Below, piece after piece: positions 43,324 through 51,142 of a DNA stretch of 64,000 nt. Under the pieces are notes generated by a model, which was not told where the DNA came from, searched no databases, and was given only the letters and a program-made list of their open reading frames with translations. Position 1 is the first letter of the stretch; each line of letters starts with the position of its first letter. Both the position numbers and the translations under genes were made by a program. This DNA comes from Acidimicrobiales bacterium (GTDB lineage: Bacteria; Actinomycetota; Acidimicrobiia; Acidimicrobiales; SHLQ01), in contig JAHDEJ010000016.1 of the NCBI GenBank assembly GCA_020628865.1, forward strand, positions 34,903-98,902, in the 5' to 3' direction.

Positions 43324-43421
43324 GGTGAAGGGGTCGCGTCTCACCTTCACCCAACCGGGTGAAAGGGTCGCGTCTCACTTTCACCCGAACGGGTGAAGGG
43401 GTCGCGTCTCACTTTCACCCG
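43324..43421. repeat. three-unit hairpin array, 34-nt period
   Basis: Three units begin at 43324, 43358 and 43392, exactly 34 nt apart. Each has a GGGTGAA-type left arm, a conserved loop containing GGTCGCGTCTCA and a TTCACCC right arm, giving a 9-bp stem. The stems differ in sequence but keep pairing: unit 1 GGGTGAAGG/CCTTCACCC, unit 2 GGGTGAAAG/CTTTCACCC, unit 3 with a G-T pair. It lies between the M20 stop and the OsmC start, both leftward, and could terminate transcription or act in the OsmC leader. Confidence 0.85.
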
Positions 43422-43423
43422 AC

Positions 43424-43439
43424 GGTTCTGCGGAACCGC
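43424..43439. repeat. GGTTC..GAACC palindrome (family member 1)
   Basis: CGGTTC-TGCG-GAACCG forms a short inverted repeat directly after the hairpin array and just before the M20 stop codon. Closely related perfect palindromes occur at 52319-52334 and 53892-53909. Confidence 0.5.
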
Positions 43440-43440
43440 C

Positions 43441-44625
43441 TCAGCCGCTCATGGCCATCGCCGCATACATGGCGACGCCACGGTGCAGGACCGACTCGTT
43501 GAGCACCATCTGATTGGAGTGCAGGGCGGCAGCGGCCCGCGGGTCATCCACCCCGTCGGGACACGCGCCGAGACTCATGATCGCCCCGGGCACCTGTTGG
43601 AGGACGTAGGCGAAGTCTTCCGCGGCCATGTCCGGGTTTGGCGCGGCAATGTAGTTGCCGCCGCCGAGCGTCTCGTCGGCCATCCGCCGCACCAGGTCGA
43701 CCATCGCTGGGTCGTTCACGGTGACCGGGTAGCCCTTGACGATGTCGACCGAGCAACTGCAGCCGTGGGTCTCGGCGACGCCGCTGGCGACCCGGCCGAT
43801 GCTCTCGTGCACCTGTGTGCGGGTCTGCTCGCTGAACGCGCGGATCGTGCCTTCCATGGTCGCCGTCTCCGGGATGATGTTGTTCGTCGTGCCGCCGTGG
43901 ATGTGGGCAATGGTGACGACGGCGGGATCGAAGGCGGCGACCTCGCGGGTAAGCATCGTGTGGAATGCGCCGACCATCGCCGCAGCAGCGGTGATGGGGT
44001 CGCGGGCGAAGTGTGGGCTCGCTGCATGGCCGCCTTTGCCGGTGACCTCGACGTGCAGCTCGTCGCTGCTGGCGAACATGGGGCCGCCTCGACAGAGGAT
44101 CGAGCCGGCGGTCTGGTTGGTGTCGACGTGGACGGCGAAGGCACGATCGACACCGTCGAGAAGCCCTTCCTCGATCATGTAGCGAGCGCCGTGGTGTCCT
44201 TCTTCGCCGGGCTGGAACATGAAGCGGATCCGCCCACGGAGCTCGGCCCGATTCTCGGAGAGCAACCGAGCAGCGCCGGCGAGCATGGCGACGTGCGAGT
44301 CGTGGCCGCACGCATGCATGTGGCCCTCGAGCTTCGACGCAAACGGTTCGTCGGTGTCTTCGGTGAGGGGCAGTGCGTCCATGTCGCCGCGCAGCAGGAT
44401 CGTCGGACCGTCGCGGCCGGTGTCGAGGTCGGCGACCACCGAGGTGGTGCTCTCCCCCAGGGTGACGTCGAGCCCCAGCCCGGTGAGCGACTCGAGGATG
44501 CGCTGTTGGGTTCGCGGAAGTTGGAGCCCCAGCTCGGGGTCAGCGTGGATCTCGCGGCGAAGTTCGATGACGTCCGGATCGACGGATCGGGCCGCAACGA
44601 CGAGGTCGGACTCGGGTGCGCTCAT
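43441..44625 (-). CDS. M20-family amidohydrolase (M20D)
   Basis: The 394-residue metalloenzyme has DIRREIHADPELG-like (ELRREIHADPELGLQ), GDMDALPL, MHACGHDSHVAML and QPGEEGHHGARYMIEEGLL segments, all typical of M20D aminoacylases/N-acetyl-amino-acid or indole-acetyl-amino-acid hydrolases. The dimerisation domain includes GKGGHAASPHFARDPI. ATG 44625 gives family length. It probably releases amino acids from N-acyl conjugates in the cytoplasm. Confidence 0.93.
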   Translation of the reverse strand: MSAPESDLVVAARSVDPDVIELRREIHADPELGLQLPRTQQRILESLTGLGLDVTLGESTTSVVADLDTGRDGPTILLRGDMDALPLTEDTDEPFASKLEGHMHACGHDSHVAMLAGAARLLSENRAELRGRIRFMFQPGEEGHHGARYMIEEGLLDGVDRAFAVHVDTNQTAGSILCRGGPMFASSDELHVEVTGKGGHAASPHFARDPITAAAAMVGAFHTMLTREVAAFDPAVVTIAHIHGGTTNNIIPETATMEGTIRAFSEQTRTQVHESIGRVASGVAETHGCSCSVDIVKGYPVTVNDPAMVDLVRRMADETLGGGNYIAAPNPDMAAEDFAYVLQQVPGAIMSLGACPDGVDDPRAAAALHSNQMVLNESVLHRGVAMYAAMAMSG

Positions 44626-44683
44626 GAGCGCACCGTACTTTCTTCTTGCAACTGACGTCGCGTGAGGTCGTACGGTCGTCGGT

Positions 44684-45472
44684 ATGGACGACAACGGCGA
44701 TCTGGTTCGGGTGGGAGATCTGGCTGCGGCGACGGGCCTCACGGTTCGGGCGCTTCACCACTACGAGGCGATCGGCCTGCTGGAGCCCACGGAGCGAACG
44801 ACCGCCGGGCATCGCTTGTACGGCACGGCAGCGGTGGAGCGGTTGTATCGGATCGGCCTGCTGCAGCGGTATGGGTTGTCGCTGGATCAGATTCGGCACT
44901 CACTCGACGACCCCGAGTGGGATCTTGCGGCCCTGCTCGCCCGCCACCTCACGGAGATCGATGCCGAGTTGGACGAGCGGCGGCGCCTTCGTTCCGGGCT
45001 GGCCGCAACGTTGGCCGCGCTCGACGCCGATCGCAGTCCGCGCAATGACCTGATGAACCTGTTGGAGGAAATGATGAACGCGAACCAGGTGAACGAGAGG
45101 ATCTCGATCCTCGTGTACAAGGACCTCGAGGCAGCGCACCGGTTCCTCGTCGAGGTGTTCGGTTTCACGCCGGGCGAGGTGATGACCGACCCGAGCGGCA
45201 CGGTGGTGCACGCCGAAGTCTCGGCCGGGGACGGAATGATCTGGCTCCACAACGAGAGCAGCGAGTTCGGGCTCGCTTCACCAGCATCACTGGGGGCAGC
45301 GTCGGCGACAATGGCGATCATGGTCGACGACGTGGACGAGCACCATCGGCTCGTCGCCGAACGCGGCGCCGAGATCGTCTACCCGCCGGTTGATCAGCCC
45401 TACGGCTACCGCGAGTACAGCGCCCGCGACCCCGAAGGCGCCCTCTGGTCCTTCATGAAGCCCCTCGGCTGA
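44684..45472 (+). CDS. MerR regulator fused to a VOC (glyoxalase-like) domain
   Basis: Residues 1-75 are a MerR winged helix (VRVGDLAAATGLTVRALHHY, then GHRLYGTAAVERLYRIGLLQ) followed by a coiled dimerisation helix (about 80-120). Residues 135-262 form one VOC domain (ISILVYKDLEAAHRFLVEVF, AEVSAGDGMIWLHNESSEFG, ARDPEGALWSFMKPLG). VOC domains bind small molecules or metals; here one likely serves as the ligand sensor in place of the usual effector domain, or as a resistance enzyme that controls itself. Divergent from the M20 gene with a 58-nt gap. Confidence 0.88.
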   Translation: MDDNGDLVRVGDLAAATGLTVRALHHYEAIGLLEPTERTTAGHRLYGTAAVERLYRIGLLQRYGLSLDQIRHSLDDPEWDLAALLARHLTEIDAELDERRRLRSGLAATLAALDADRSPRNDLMNLLEEMMNANQVNERISILVYKDLEAAHRFLVEVFGFTPGEVMTDPSGTVVHAEVSAGDGMIWLHNESSEFGLASPASLGAASATMAIMVDDVDEHHRLVAERGAEIVYPPVDQPYGYREYSARDPEGALWSFMKPLG

Positions 45473-45508
45473 GAGCGCCGCATCTCGCCACCACCCGAAC
45501 GGGCTGGC

Positions 45509-45685
45509 TCAGAACGCCATTCCGCGGCGGACGCGTTCCTTCTCGATCGCGGCTGCCATCTCGTCGGATCGATCCGACTCGCGTCGGGTCCGTTCGTACC
45601 CGGCGAGCGAGATGCTTCGTTCGGGCGAGGTCGGCCGGGCCGCATCCCGGACCGTGCGTTTCCACCAGTTCCGTAGACGTGTCAT
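45509..45685 (-). CDS. small basic hypothetical protein (58 aa)
   Basis: An ATG at 45685 opens a 58-codon frame ending with TGA at 45509. The product begins MTRLRNWWKRTVRDAARPTS and ends RVRRGMAF; it is arginine-rich with an amphipathic helical character. It fills an otherwise empty gap between two convergent/divergent neighbours. No clear ribosome-binding site was seen. Confidence 0.45.
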   Translation of the reverse strand: MTRLRNWWKRTVRDAARPTSPERSISLAGYERTRRESDRSDEMAAAIEKERVRRGMAF

Positions 45686-45737
45686 AGAGGGAACCTACTG
45701 ACAGCAGCGTCGGCGCGAACCGAGCTATCGTCCGCGT

Positions 45738-46259
45738 GTGATCGTCTGGCTCAACGGCACCTTCGGCGTGGGAAAGACCACCACAGCGAACGCCCTGCTC
45801 GACGCGTCCGACGACTGGCGCATGTTCGATCCCGAACACGTGGGCTACCTCGTGGCTGGCAATCTCCGGGACCTCGACTTCGACGACTTCCAGGAGCTGC
45901 AGCCTTGGCGGACCCTCGTGCCTGTCGTTGCGGCGGAGTTGTTCCGGTTCACCAACCCGCCGGTGATGGTCGCAGTGCAGACCGTCCTCGTCGAAGATCA
46001 CTGGCACGAGTTGATGGCCGGGTTCGCAGCGCAGCAGTTGCGGGTCGCCCACGTACTGCTCCACTCCGAGGAATCGGAGCTCCGCCGCCGGATCGAGATG
46101 GATGAGAACGAGCCGGGCGCCCGCGACTGGCGTGTCGACCATCTCGCCCGATACGAGTCAGCGCGGTCGTGGTTGACGGCGGCAGCTGACCTTCAGATCG
46201 ACACCACCGAGGTACCGCCCGAAGAGGTCGCCAGCTCGATCATCGACACCTTCACCTGA
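45738..46259 (+). CDS. TmrB-like P-loop ATP-binding protein
   Basis: The 173-residue protein starts with a nucleotide-binding motif, IVWLNGTFGVGKTTTANAL, and has the WRMFDPEHVGYL segment and a late HLARYESARSWL helix, as in TmrB-like (tunicamycin-resistance-like) and small-molecule kinase families. It is a probable cytoplasmic kinase or nucleotide-dependent resistance/detoxification protein. Substrate unknown. It precedes a hypothetical gene on the same strand by 52 nt. Confidence 0.8.
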   Translation: MIVWLNGTFGVGKTTTANALLDASDDWRMFDPEHVGYLVAGNLRDLDFDDFQELQPWRTLVPVVAAELFRFTNPPVMVAVQTVLVEDHWHELMAGFAAQQLRVAHVLLHSEESELRRRIEMDENEPGARDWRVDHLARYESARSWLTAAADLQIDTTEVPPEEVASSIIDTFT

Positions 46260-46311
46260 CCTGACGACGGATCTTCGTCCGAACAGCGCGTCGGTCCGCG
46301 AGACTGGATCC

Positions 46312-46704
46312 GTGACCTCCCGTAGCGACCGGCCGTTGCCGGCGAACCAGCGCCCTGTCGACAACACTCCGATCCACACGGCCGATCTACCACCGCTTCC
46401 AACGGCGACATACAACATTCCGGCGACAGCTTGGATCGAGGCGCCGGCGGAGCTTCTTGAAGCCGGAAGCGACATCGGACAAACCGACATCATGTACAAG
46501 CGACGGATCGGATCTTGGCTGCTATGGCGTGCCGGGCCGGCGAGCAAGGCGAACTCCCGCTACGTCGCCATCCATGCAGACGACCTTGGCGACGTCCACA
46601 CCTTCCGCCTGTTCCCCGATCGGAGCGGTTCAGGCTTCGGCCCGAGCGGCACGGAACACACCCGCTTCCGAACATGGAAGGAAGAGCTCAACGAGACGCC
46701 CTAG
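46312..46704 (+). CDS. hypothetical protein
   Basis: A 130-residue soluble protein starting at GTG 46312. A proline-rich N-terminus (about 1-45) precedes a globular part with DIMYKRRIGSWLLWRAGPAS, RYVAIHADDLGDVHTFRLFP and a C-terminal TRFRTWKEELNETP. There is no signal peptide or recognised motif. It lies between the TmrB-like kinase and the RTX protein, both on the same strand. Confidence 0.65.
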   Translation: MTSRSDRPLPANQRPVDNTPIHTADLPPLPTATYNIPATAWIEAPAELLEAGSDIGQTDIMYKRRIGSWLLWRAGPASKANSRYVAIHADDLGDVHTFRLFPDRSGSGFGPSGTEHTRFRTWKEELNETP

Positions 46705-46772
46705 GCGCCGGCAACTCAATTGGCGGAGTCCGTCGCCGAACTTGATTGTGGCGGCGAGAGAACGGAAGACAG

Positions 46773-48467
46773 ATGGCACGGTCGATTCGTCGAGGCGGTA
46801 TGGCAGCAGTCATCTTGGCGGCGAGCAGCGTCTTCGCCGCTGAGGCTGCAGCTCAGGTTGATGGCCAGGTCACCGCATGTGGGGTCGCTCCACTCGGGTA
46901 CAACGTCATCGAGTCGAACGAAGCCCTCATTGAGGGAACCTCCGGAGACGATTTCATCTGCGCCGGCGATGGCGCCAATCGGATCCTCGGGCTGGCTGGT
47001 GACGACGTCATCTTTGCGAGTGGCGGCGATGACTTCGTTTCAGGCGGCGATGGTGACGACGTGATCGATGCCGGCACCGAGAGCGACACGGTGCATGGCG
47101 ACGACGGCCGAGATCACATTGATGGCGGTCGCCATCCAGACACGCTGTTTGGAGGACCGGGGGCGGACACGATCTTCGGCGGCGGCGGTAAGGACCGCAT
47201 CCGTGGTGACCGTGGCGCCGACATCATCGACGGAGAACAGGGCCGGGACAAGATCTGGGGCGGCGCCGGTTCGGACACGATTCGTGGCGGCCGAACGGGC
47301 GATGCGATCCGCGGGAATCAGGGCGACGATGTGATTGCGGGAGGCCACGGGCGGGACCGCGTGTTCGCTGGCCCCGGTTACGACCGGTGCTCTGGCGATC
47401 GGGAGGTCGACTGTGAGGACATCATCCGGGACCTGGGGATCAAGACCGTGGACCGCGACACCGTTCGCATTGCGCATCGCGCCGAGGACCGGACGCAGAA
47501 CACCGACTTTTTCACCGAGAACGCAACCGCCACCATCTACCTCTGGGACAGTCCCGAAATGGAGGAACTGCTGTGGAGCGCACAAGTTCCAACTGATCGC
47601 TTCGGCCGGTTCGGGTACTCCAGCCTCACGCCGTTTCCCGTCGGGTCGTTTCTCGAGGTGAGCGATGACGCCTCCGGGCAGCATGTTGGCCTCGATATCA
47701 CGCTCGACGTCAGTCACTTCGGCGGTCCGCCAGACACGATCGGTGGCGTGACGTCGATTCAGGCGTACATCACGCTCAACGCGGAACCAAACACTGCGTT
47801 CTCCGAGATGAGCAGCGCGATCCGGCCGCTGAGCAATTCGGTTGCTCACCATCTTGCCTACATGACCGATGAAAACGGATTCTACGAGGGCACCTTGCGC
47901 GTCTTCCGAACTGCCGAGACCAGGACTGTCATCACCGTCAAGCGATCCGACTCGGTACTCGAGACCTACGACCTCTCCAATGACCGTCCCAATCTGTGGA
48001 TCTCGCAGTACGCGGTTGGCGCCGAGGCGGGTCCGTGGACACCGTTCGGACTCATCGAGGTGACCCGTGATGGGCAGCTCGTCACGTCGTCTGTGCAAGC
48101 CGACTACCGCGGCCGATTCGGCTTTGGTTTCGACATACCGCTCGGCGCCGGAAGCACGATCACCGTCCGCGACCTCTCCAATGGGCATCTTGAGACGGTT
48201 GAGTACGACGCTGAATTCGAGATCGTTCGGGCCAACGCAGACGTCGCGTTCGCGGAAGGGTCGCTGTGGGCTGGGCATGGCGCGACCGATGACTTCTTGG
48301 CGCCGGCGCAGCTACTCGATCATCGTGGGAAGTCGCACGACAGCGACTGGCGATACCGGGCGGATCACGACGACTGGATTTTCAGGTACAGCGACTACCG
48401 GCGCATCTATGGTCTGTCCATTTGGGACATCAATGATGACAACCAGGAGATCCGGTTCTTCTTCTGA
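46773..48467 (+). CDS. secreted RTX-type calcium-binding repeat protein
   Basis: The 564-residue protein has a signal peptide (MARSIRRGGMAAVILAASSV then FAAEAAAQ) and, in residues about 45-200, roughly ten glycine/aspartate-rich nonapeptide repeats of the GGxGxDxUx type (for example GGDGDDVID, GGAGSDTIR), which form a calcium-filled beta-roll. The C-terminal 350 residues are beta-rich, unknown, and include two related modules (around ATIYLWDSPEMEELLW and VTRDGQLVTSSVQADYRG). It is probably an extracellular or surface protein. No type I secretion genes adjoin it. Confidence 0.87.
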   Translation: MARSIRRGGMAAVILAASSVFAAEAAAQVDGQVTACGVAPLGYNVIESNEALIEGTSGDDFICAGDGANRILGLAGDDVIFASGGDDFVSGGDGDDVIDAGTESDTVHGDDGRDHIDGGRHPDTLFGGPGADTIFGGGGKDRIRGDRGADIIDGEQGRDKIWGGAGSDTIRGGRTGDAIRGNQGDDVIAGGHGRDRVFAGPGYDRCSGDREVDCEDIIRDLGIKTVDRDTVRIAHRAEDRTQNTDFFTENATATIYLWDSPEMEELLWSAQVPTDRFGRFGYSSLTPFPVGSFLEVSDDASGQHVGLDITLDVSHFGGPPDTIGGVTSIQAYITLNAEPNTAFSEMSSAIRPLSNSVAHHLAYMTDENGFYEGTLRVFRTAETRTVITVKRSDSVLETYDLSNDRPNLWISQYAVGAEAGPWTPFGLIEVTRDGQLVTSSVQADYRGRFGFGFDIPLGAGSTITVRDLSNGHLETVEYDAEFEIVRANADVAFAEGSLWAGHGATDDFLAPAQLLDHRGKSHDSDWRYRADHDDWIFRYSDYRRIYGLSIWDINDDNQEIRFFF

Positions 48468-48598
48468 CGAGCACCGTGCCAGCGAAGCGGTGGCGTGCTG
48501 AACAGCAGATACCAACGGTTCGGCTGCATACTCCGCACCTGTGTGTATCGAACCGCGCGGCCTGACCAGCCGGAAACGCTGTCCGCTACGGTTGGCCG

Positions 48599-49471
48599 AT
48601 GCCTCAAGCCATCAATCAGGAAACCGTCCTCGAGTACGAGACCTTCGGCGATCCGAACAATCCGACCTTGTTGCTCGTCATGGGCTTGGGTGCACAGATG
48701 ACGGCCTGGCATGCCGATTTCTGTCGACAGCTCGCCGCAGCCAACCTGCACGTGGTTCGGTTCGACAACCGCGACTGCGGTCTGAGCTCAAAGACGCCGG
48801 GCGACGCTCCGGACGTGATGGCGCTGTATGCGGCAGCGAGCACCGGACTCCCGATTCCCGAGGTGCCGTATTCGCTGTCGGACATGGCCGGCGACGCGGT
48901 AGCCGTACTGGACACGGTCGGCGTGGAGAAGGCGCACGTTGCCGGCGCCTCGATGGGCGGCATGATCACGCAGCAGATGGCGATCGATCATCCGGATCGC
49001 GTCGCAAGCATCATCTCGATCATGTCGACGACCGGCTCGCGCGATGTCGGCCAGGCGGAGCCGGAGGCGATCGGCGCGTTGCTCACGCCTCCGCCACCGG
49101 GGCGAGATGCTGCGATCGCTCGCGATGTCGAGGTGGGCCGCGTCATCAGCGGACCGCTGTTCAACGAAGAGCTCGCACTGGCGGCAGCGACTGCCTCTCA
49201 CGACCGGAGCTTCTACCCGGTTGGTGCTGCATTCCAGTTGGCGGCGATTGCCGCTGGCGGTGACCGCACCGAAGCGCTTGGCAGCGTGCAGCATCGTGCG
49301 CTTGTGATTCACGGCCAGGCAGATCCGTTGATCACTCCGTCGGGCGGCGAGGCGACGGCGGCGGCGCTTCCGAACTCGACGATGTTGATGCTGGAGGAAA
49401 TGGGTCATGATCTTCCGGTCCCGCTTTGGGACACGTTCGTGACCGCCATCGGAGAACACATCGCCGGCTGA
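48599..49471 (+). CDS. alpha/beta hydrolase
   Basis: The 290-residue protein has the alpha/beta-hydrolase fold with LLLVMGLGAQMTAW (oxyanion region), nucleophile serine in GASMGGM, the acid in IHGQADPLI and the histidine in EEMGHDLP. The RFDNRDCGLSSKTPG segment resembles esterases/aclacinomycin methylesterase-like hydrolases. Substrate unknown. It precedes the MORN-like gene by 27 nt and may be cotranscribed. Confidence 0.9.
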   Translation: MPQAINQETVLEYETFGDPNNPTLLLVMGLGAQMTAWHADFCRQLAAANLHVVRFDNRDCGLSSKTPGDAPDVMALYAAASTGLPIPEVPYSLSDMAGDAVAVLDTVGVEKAHVAGASMGGMITQQMAIDHPDRVASIISIMSTTGSRDVGQAEPEAIGALLTPPPPGRDAAIARDVEVGRVISGPLFNEELALAAATASHDRSFYPVGAAFQLAAIAAGGDRTEALGSVQHRALVIHGQADPLITPSGGEATAAALPNSTMLMLEEMGHDLPVPLWDTFVTAIGEHIAG

Positions 49472-49498
49472 AGCGGCTGACGCAAGAACGGAGCAACC

Positions 49499-49894
49499 GT
49501 GAAGGACATCCCGGGCATCGACGAAGACGGCAACCCGAAGAACGGGCCGTTCAAGGTGCACTTCAAGAACGGGCAGGTCTCCTGCCAGGGCGAGTTCACC
49601 GACGGGCAGAAGTCGGGAACCTGGAAGTACTTCCTCAACAACGGGCAGATGCAGTCGTCTGGCCGCTACAAGGACGGCAAGATCGCGGGCCGCTGGAAGT
49701 GGTTCTACAAGACCGGCGGGCCACGAGCGACTGGCGGCTTCGACGACGACGAGCAGAAACACGGCTCGTGGAAGCGCTACCACGCCAATGGTCAGCTCTG
49801 GGATGAAGGCCGTTTCAAGCACGGCAAGAAGAAGGGCGTCTGGAAGGTCTACGACGAGGCTGGCGAGCTCACGAAGGAACAGACCTTCAAGTAG
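49499..49894 (+). CDS. MORN-variant repeat protein (YwqK-like)
   Basis: The 131-residue protein is built from about five MORN-like repeats of the form NGQ-x-GxF/YKDGKxxGxWKxF (for example HFKNGQVSCQGEFTDGQKSG and YKDGKIAGRWKWFYK). Such repeats occur in toxin-antitoxin YwqK-type antitoxins and lipid- or protein-binding proteins. GTG 49499 has GGAG upstream. Its 3' end overlaps the convergent trmB by 8 nt. No partner toxin is adjacent. Confidence 0.85.
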   Translation: MKDIPGIDEDGNPKNGPFKVHFKNGQVSCQGEFTDGQKSGTWKYFLNNGQMQSSGRYKDGKIAGRWKWFYKTGGPRATGGFDDDEQKHGSWKRYHANGQLWDEGRFKHGKKKGVWKVYDEAGELTKEQTFK

Positions 49895-50528
49895 CGGCGG
49901 TTGGACGCTGCGCGGCGAAGCGCCACACCTCCAAGCCTTCGCGTTCACACTTCCGTTCCCGGCGCGACAGCGCCTCGCACGCAGGCCGTCGTTCCCATCC
50001 ATCGTCGGTCGACACGAGCGGACTGGCTTCGAGATGGTCGGCGACCTCACGGGCGTAGACCCCCACATCAGTAGCGATGAGGAGAAGCCCCCCGGGGCGC
50101 AGACAGCGATGGACATCTTCGATGAACTCCGGCGTGAGCAGCAGACGCTTCGCGCGGAGCTTTGCGTTCCACCACGGGGTGGGAAAGAGGACCTCGACGA
50201 CGTCGAAGCTGCTCGGCGGGGCGACGTTCGCCAACACCGTTCTCGCATCGGCACGCCAGGCCAACAGGTTGTCGAGGCTGCGTTCTTCGCCGCGTACCGT
50301 CACGCCGTGCACCCGCTTGCTGCGCACCTCCAGGCCGGCGATGCGCCAGCCCGGGTTTCGTTCCGCGGTGTCGAGGATGCGGCGGCCGTGGTCGAAGCCG
50401 ACTTCCAGAAGGCATGGACCCGGCCCTTGGAGAAAGTCGACGAATCGTGCTGCCTCGTCGCGGTACTGAGGCTGCTCGAAGAGTCGGCTGCCGTTCAGCG
50501 TTCCTCGAATGTCACGCGGCGCGTCCAT
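49887..50528 (-). CDS. trmB: tRNA (guanine-N7-)-methyltransferase-like (TrmB)
   Basis: The 213-residue protein has the SAM-binding fold and TrmB hallmarks: CLLEVGFDHG, the GLEVRSKRV segment and VEVLFPTPWWNAKLRAKRLL, corresponding to the FPDPWPK-RH-KRRL motif with changes. TrmB methylates G46 of tRNAs. The PWW-NAK variant suggests a divergent paralog, so N7-G46 activity is probable but not certain. Convergent with the MORN-like gene. Confidence 0.75.
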   Translation of the reverse strand: MDAPRDIRGTLNGSRLFEQPQYRDEAARFVDFLQGPGPCLLEVGFDHGRRILDTAERNPGWRIAGLEVRSKRVHGVTVRGEERSLDNLLAWRADARTVLANVAPPSSFDVVEVLFPTPWWNAKLRAKRLLLTPEFIEDVHRCLRPGGLLLIATDVGVYAREVADHLEASPLVSTDDGWERRPACEALSRRERKCEREGLEVWRFAAQRPTAAT

Positions 50529-50661
50529 GTAGTGGGCTTACCACGAGGAGGCAACCAGCGAGGAGGTGTGCTTCGAAGCGAATCCTGTCTCGGACCGTCC
50601 ACCGAACAGGCTGGCTGCGCGGCCCGGAACGGGTGTCAGACCAACCGACTACCGTAGGGAA

Positions 50662-50841
50662 ATGGACAAGAAGATCTGGACAGCTGCCGAGTTGGAGCAC
50701 ATGACCCCGGCTGAACGTCACGAGATCTCTCAATCCAGGATCGTCCGAGATCTCGACGAAGCCCCGAAGCACCTCGTCAACAACGCCCGACGCTTTGTCG
50801 AGGCACGAATCGCTGCCGAAGAATCCACACCAGCCTCTTGA
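50662..50841 (+). CDS. small conserved actinobacterial-type hypothetical protein
   Basis: A 59-residue protein, beginning MDKKIWTAAELEHMTPAERH, with a helical N-terminus and DLDEAPKHLVNNARRFVEAR. Its sequence resembles small conserved proteins that I have seen in actinobacteria, with unknown role. ATG 50662 is preferred over an upstream in-frame ATG at 50566, which would overlap the trmB promoter region. A weak AGGGA lies very close to the start. Confidence 0.6.
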   Translation: MDKKIWTAAELEHMTPAERHEISQSRIVRDLDEAPKHLVNNARRFVEARIAAEESTPAS

Positions 50842-51142
50842 GCGGCGACTCTGCTGATCAAGACCGGAGTCCTCGTCGGGGCAATCTCGGTCGTGGGCCA
50901 GATGATGTCCGACGGTGCGGTCGAACTTCTCAGCCTTGAACTCGATCTGGACATGGACTGGGACGGGTAGCCACAACGCCGTCTGTGTCCTCGAGATCTT
51001 TCACCGGATATCTGCGGGGGATCCATCCACGGGAAGGGTCTGCCCCTGAGCGAGTGCTGTGCTCAGCACAGCCCGGCCCACCTCACCTCGGCCGTTGCCG
51101 AGTTCTCAATGCTATAGCCGTCCACCATTCGGACGGCCACGG
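50842..51142. other. 301-nt non-coding gap
   Basis: No convincing gene is seen here. The gap contains a perfect 17-bp hairpin (51056-51072, separate entry) and, near 51097-51111, GCCGAGTTCTCAATG, which resembles the sequence immediately 3' of the tRNA-Thr gene (GCCGAGTTCTCACTG at 55534-55548). This may be another remnant of the repeated tRNA flank. Confidence 0.5.
51056..51072. repeat. perfect 17-bp hairpin
   Basis: GCTGTGC-TCA-GCACAGC forms a perfect inverted repeat in the gap downstream of the lipoprotein gene (leftward, ending at 51143). It could terminate that transcript. No T run follows on the minus strand. Confidence 0.5.

Noticed and set aside
43324..43421. CRISPR array
   Set aside because: The 34-nt units are contiguous and nearly identical, with no variable spacers and no cas genes.
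50842..50964. Continuation of the 59-residue protein frame beyond its stop (LLIKTGVLVGAISVVGQMMS...)
   Set aside because: The frame looks protein-like, but there is no conserved motif at the stop and no SECIS-like hairpin; probably chance.
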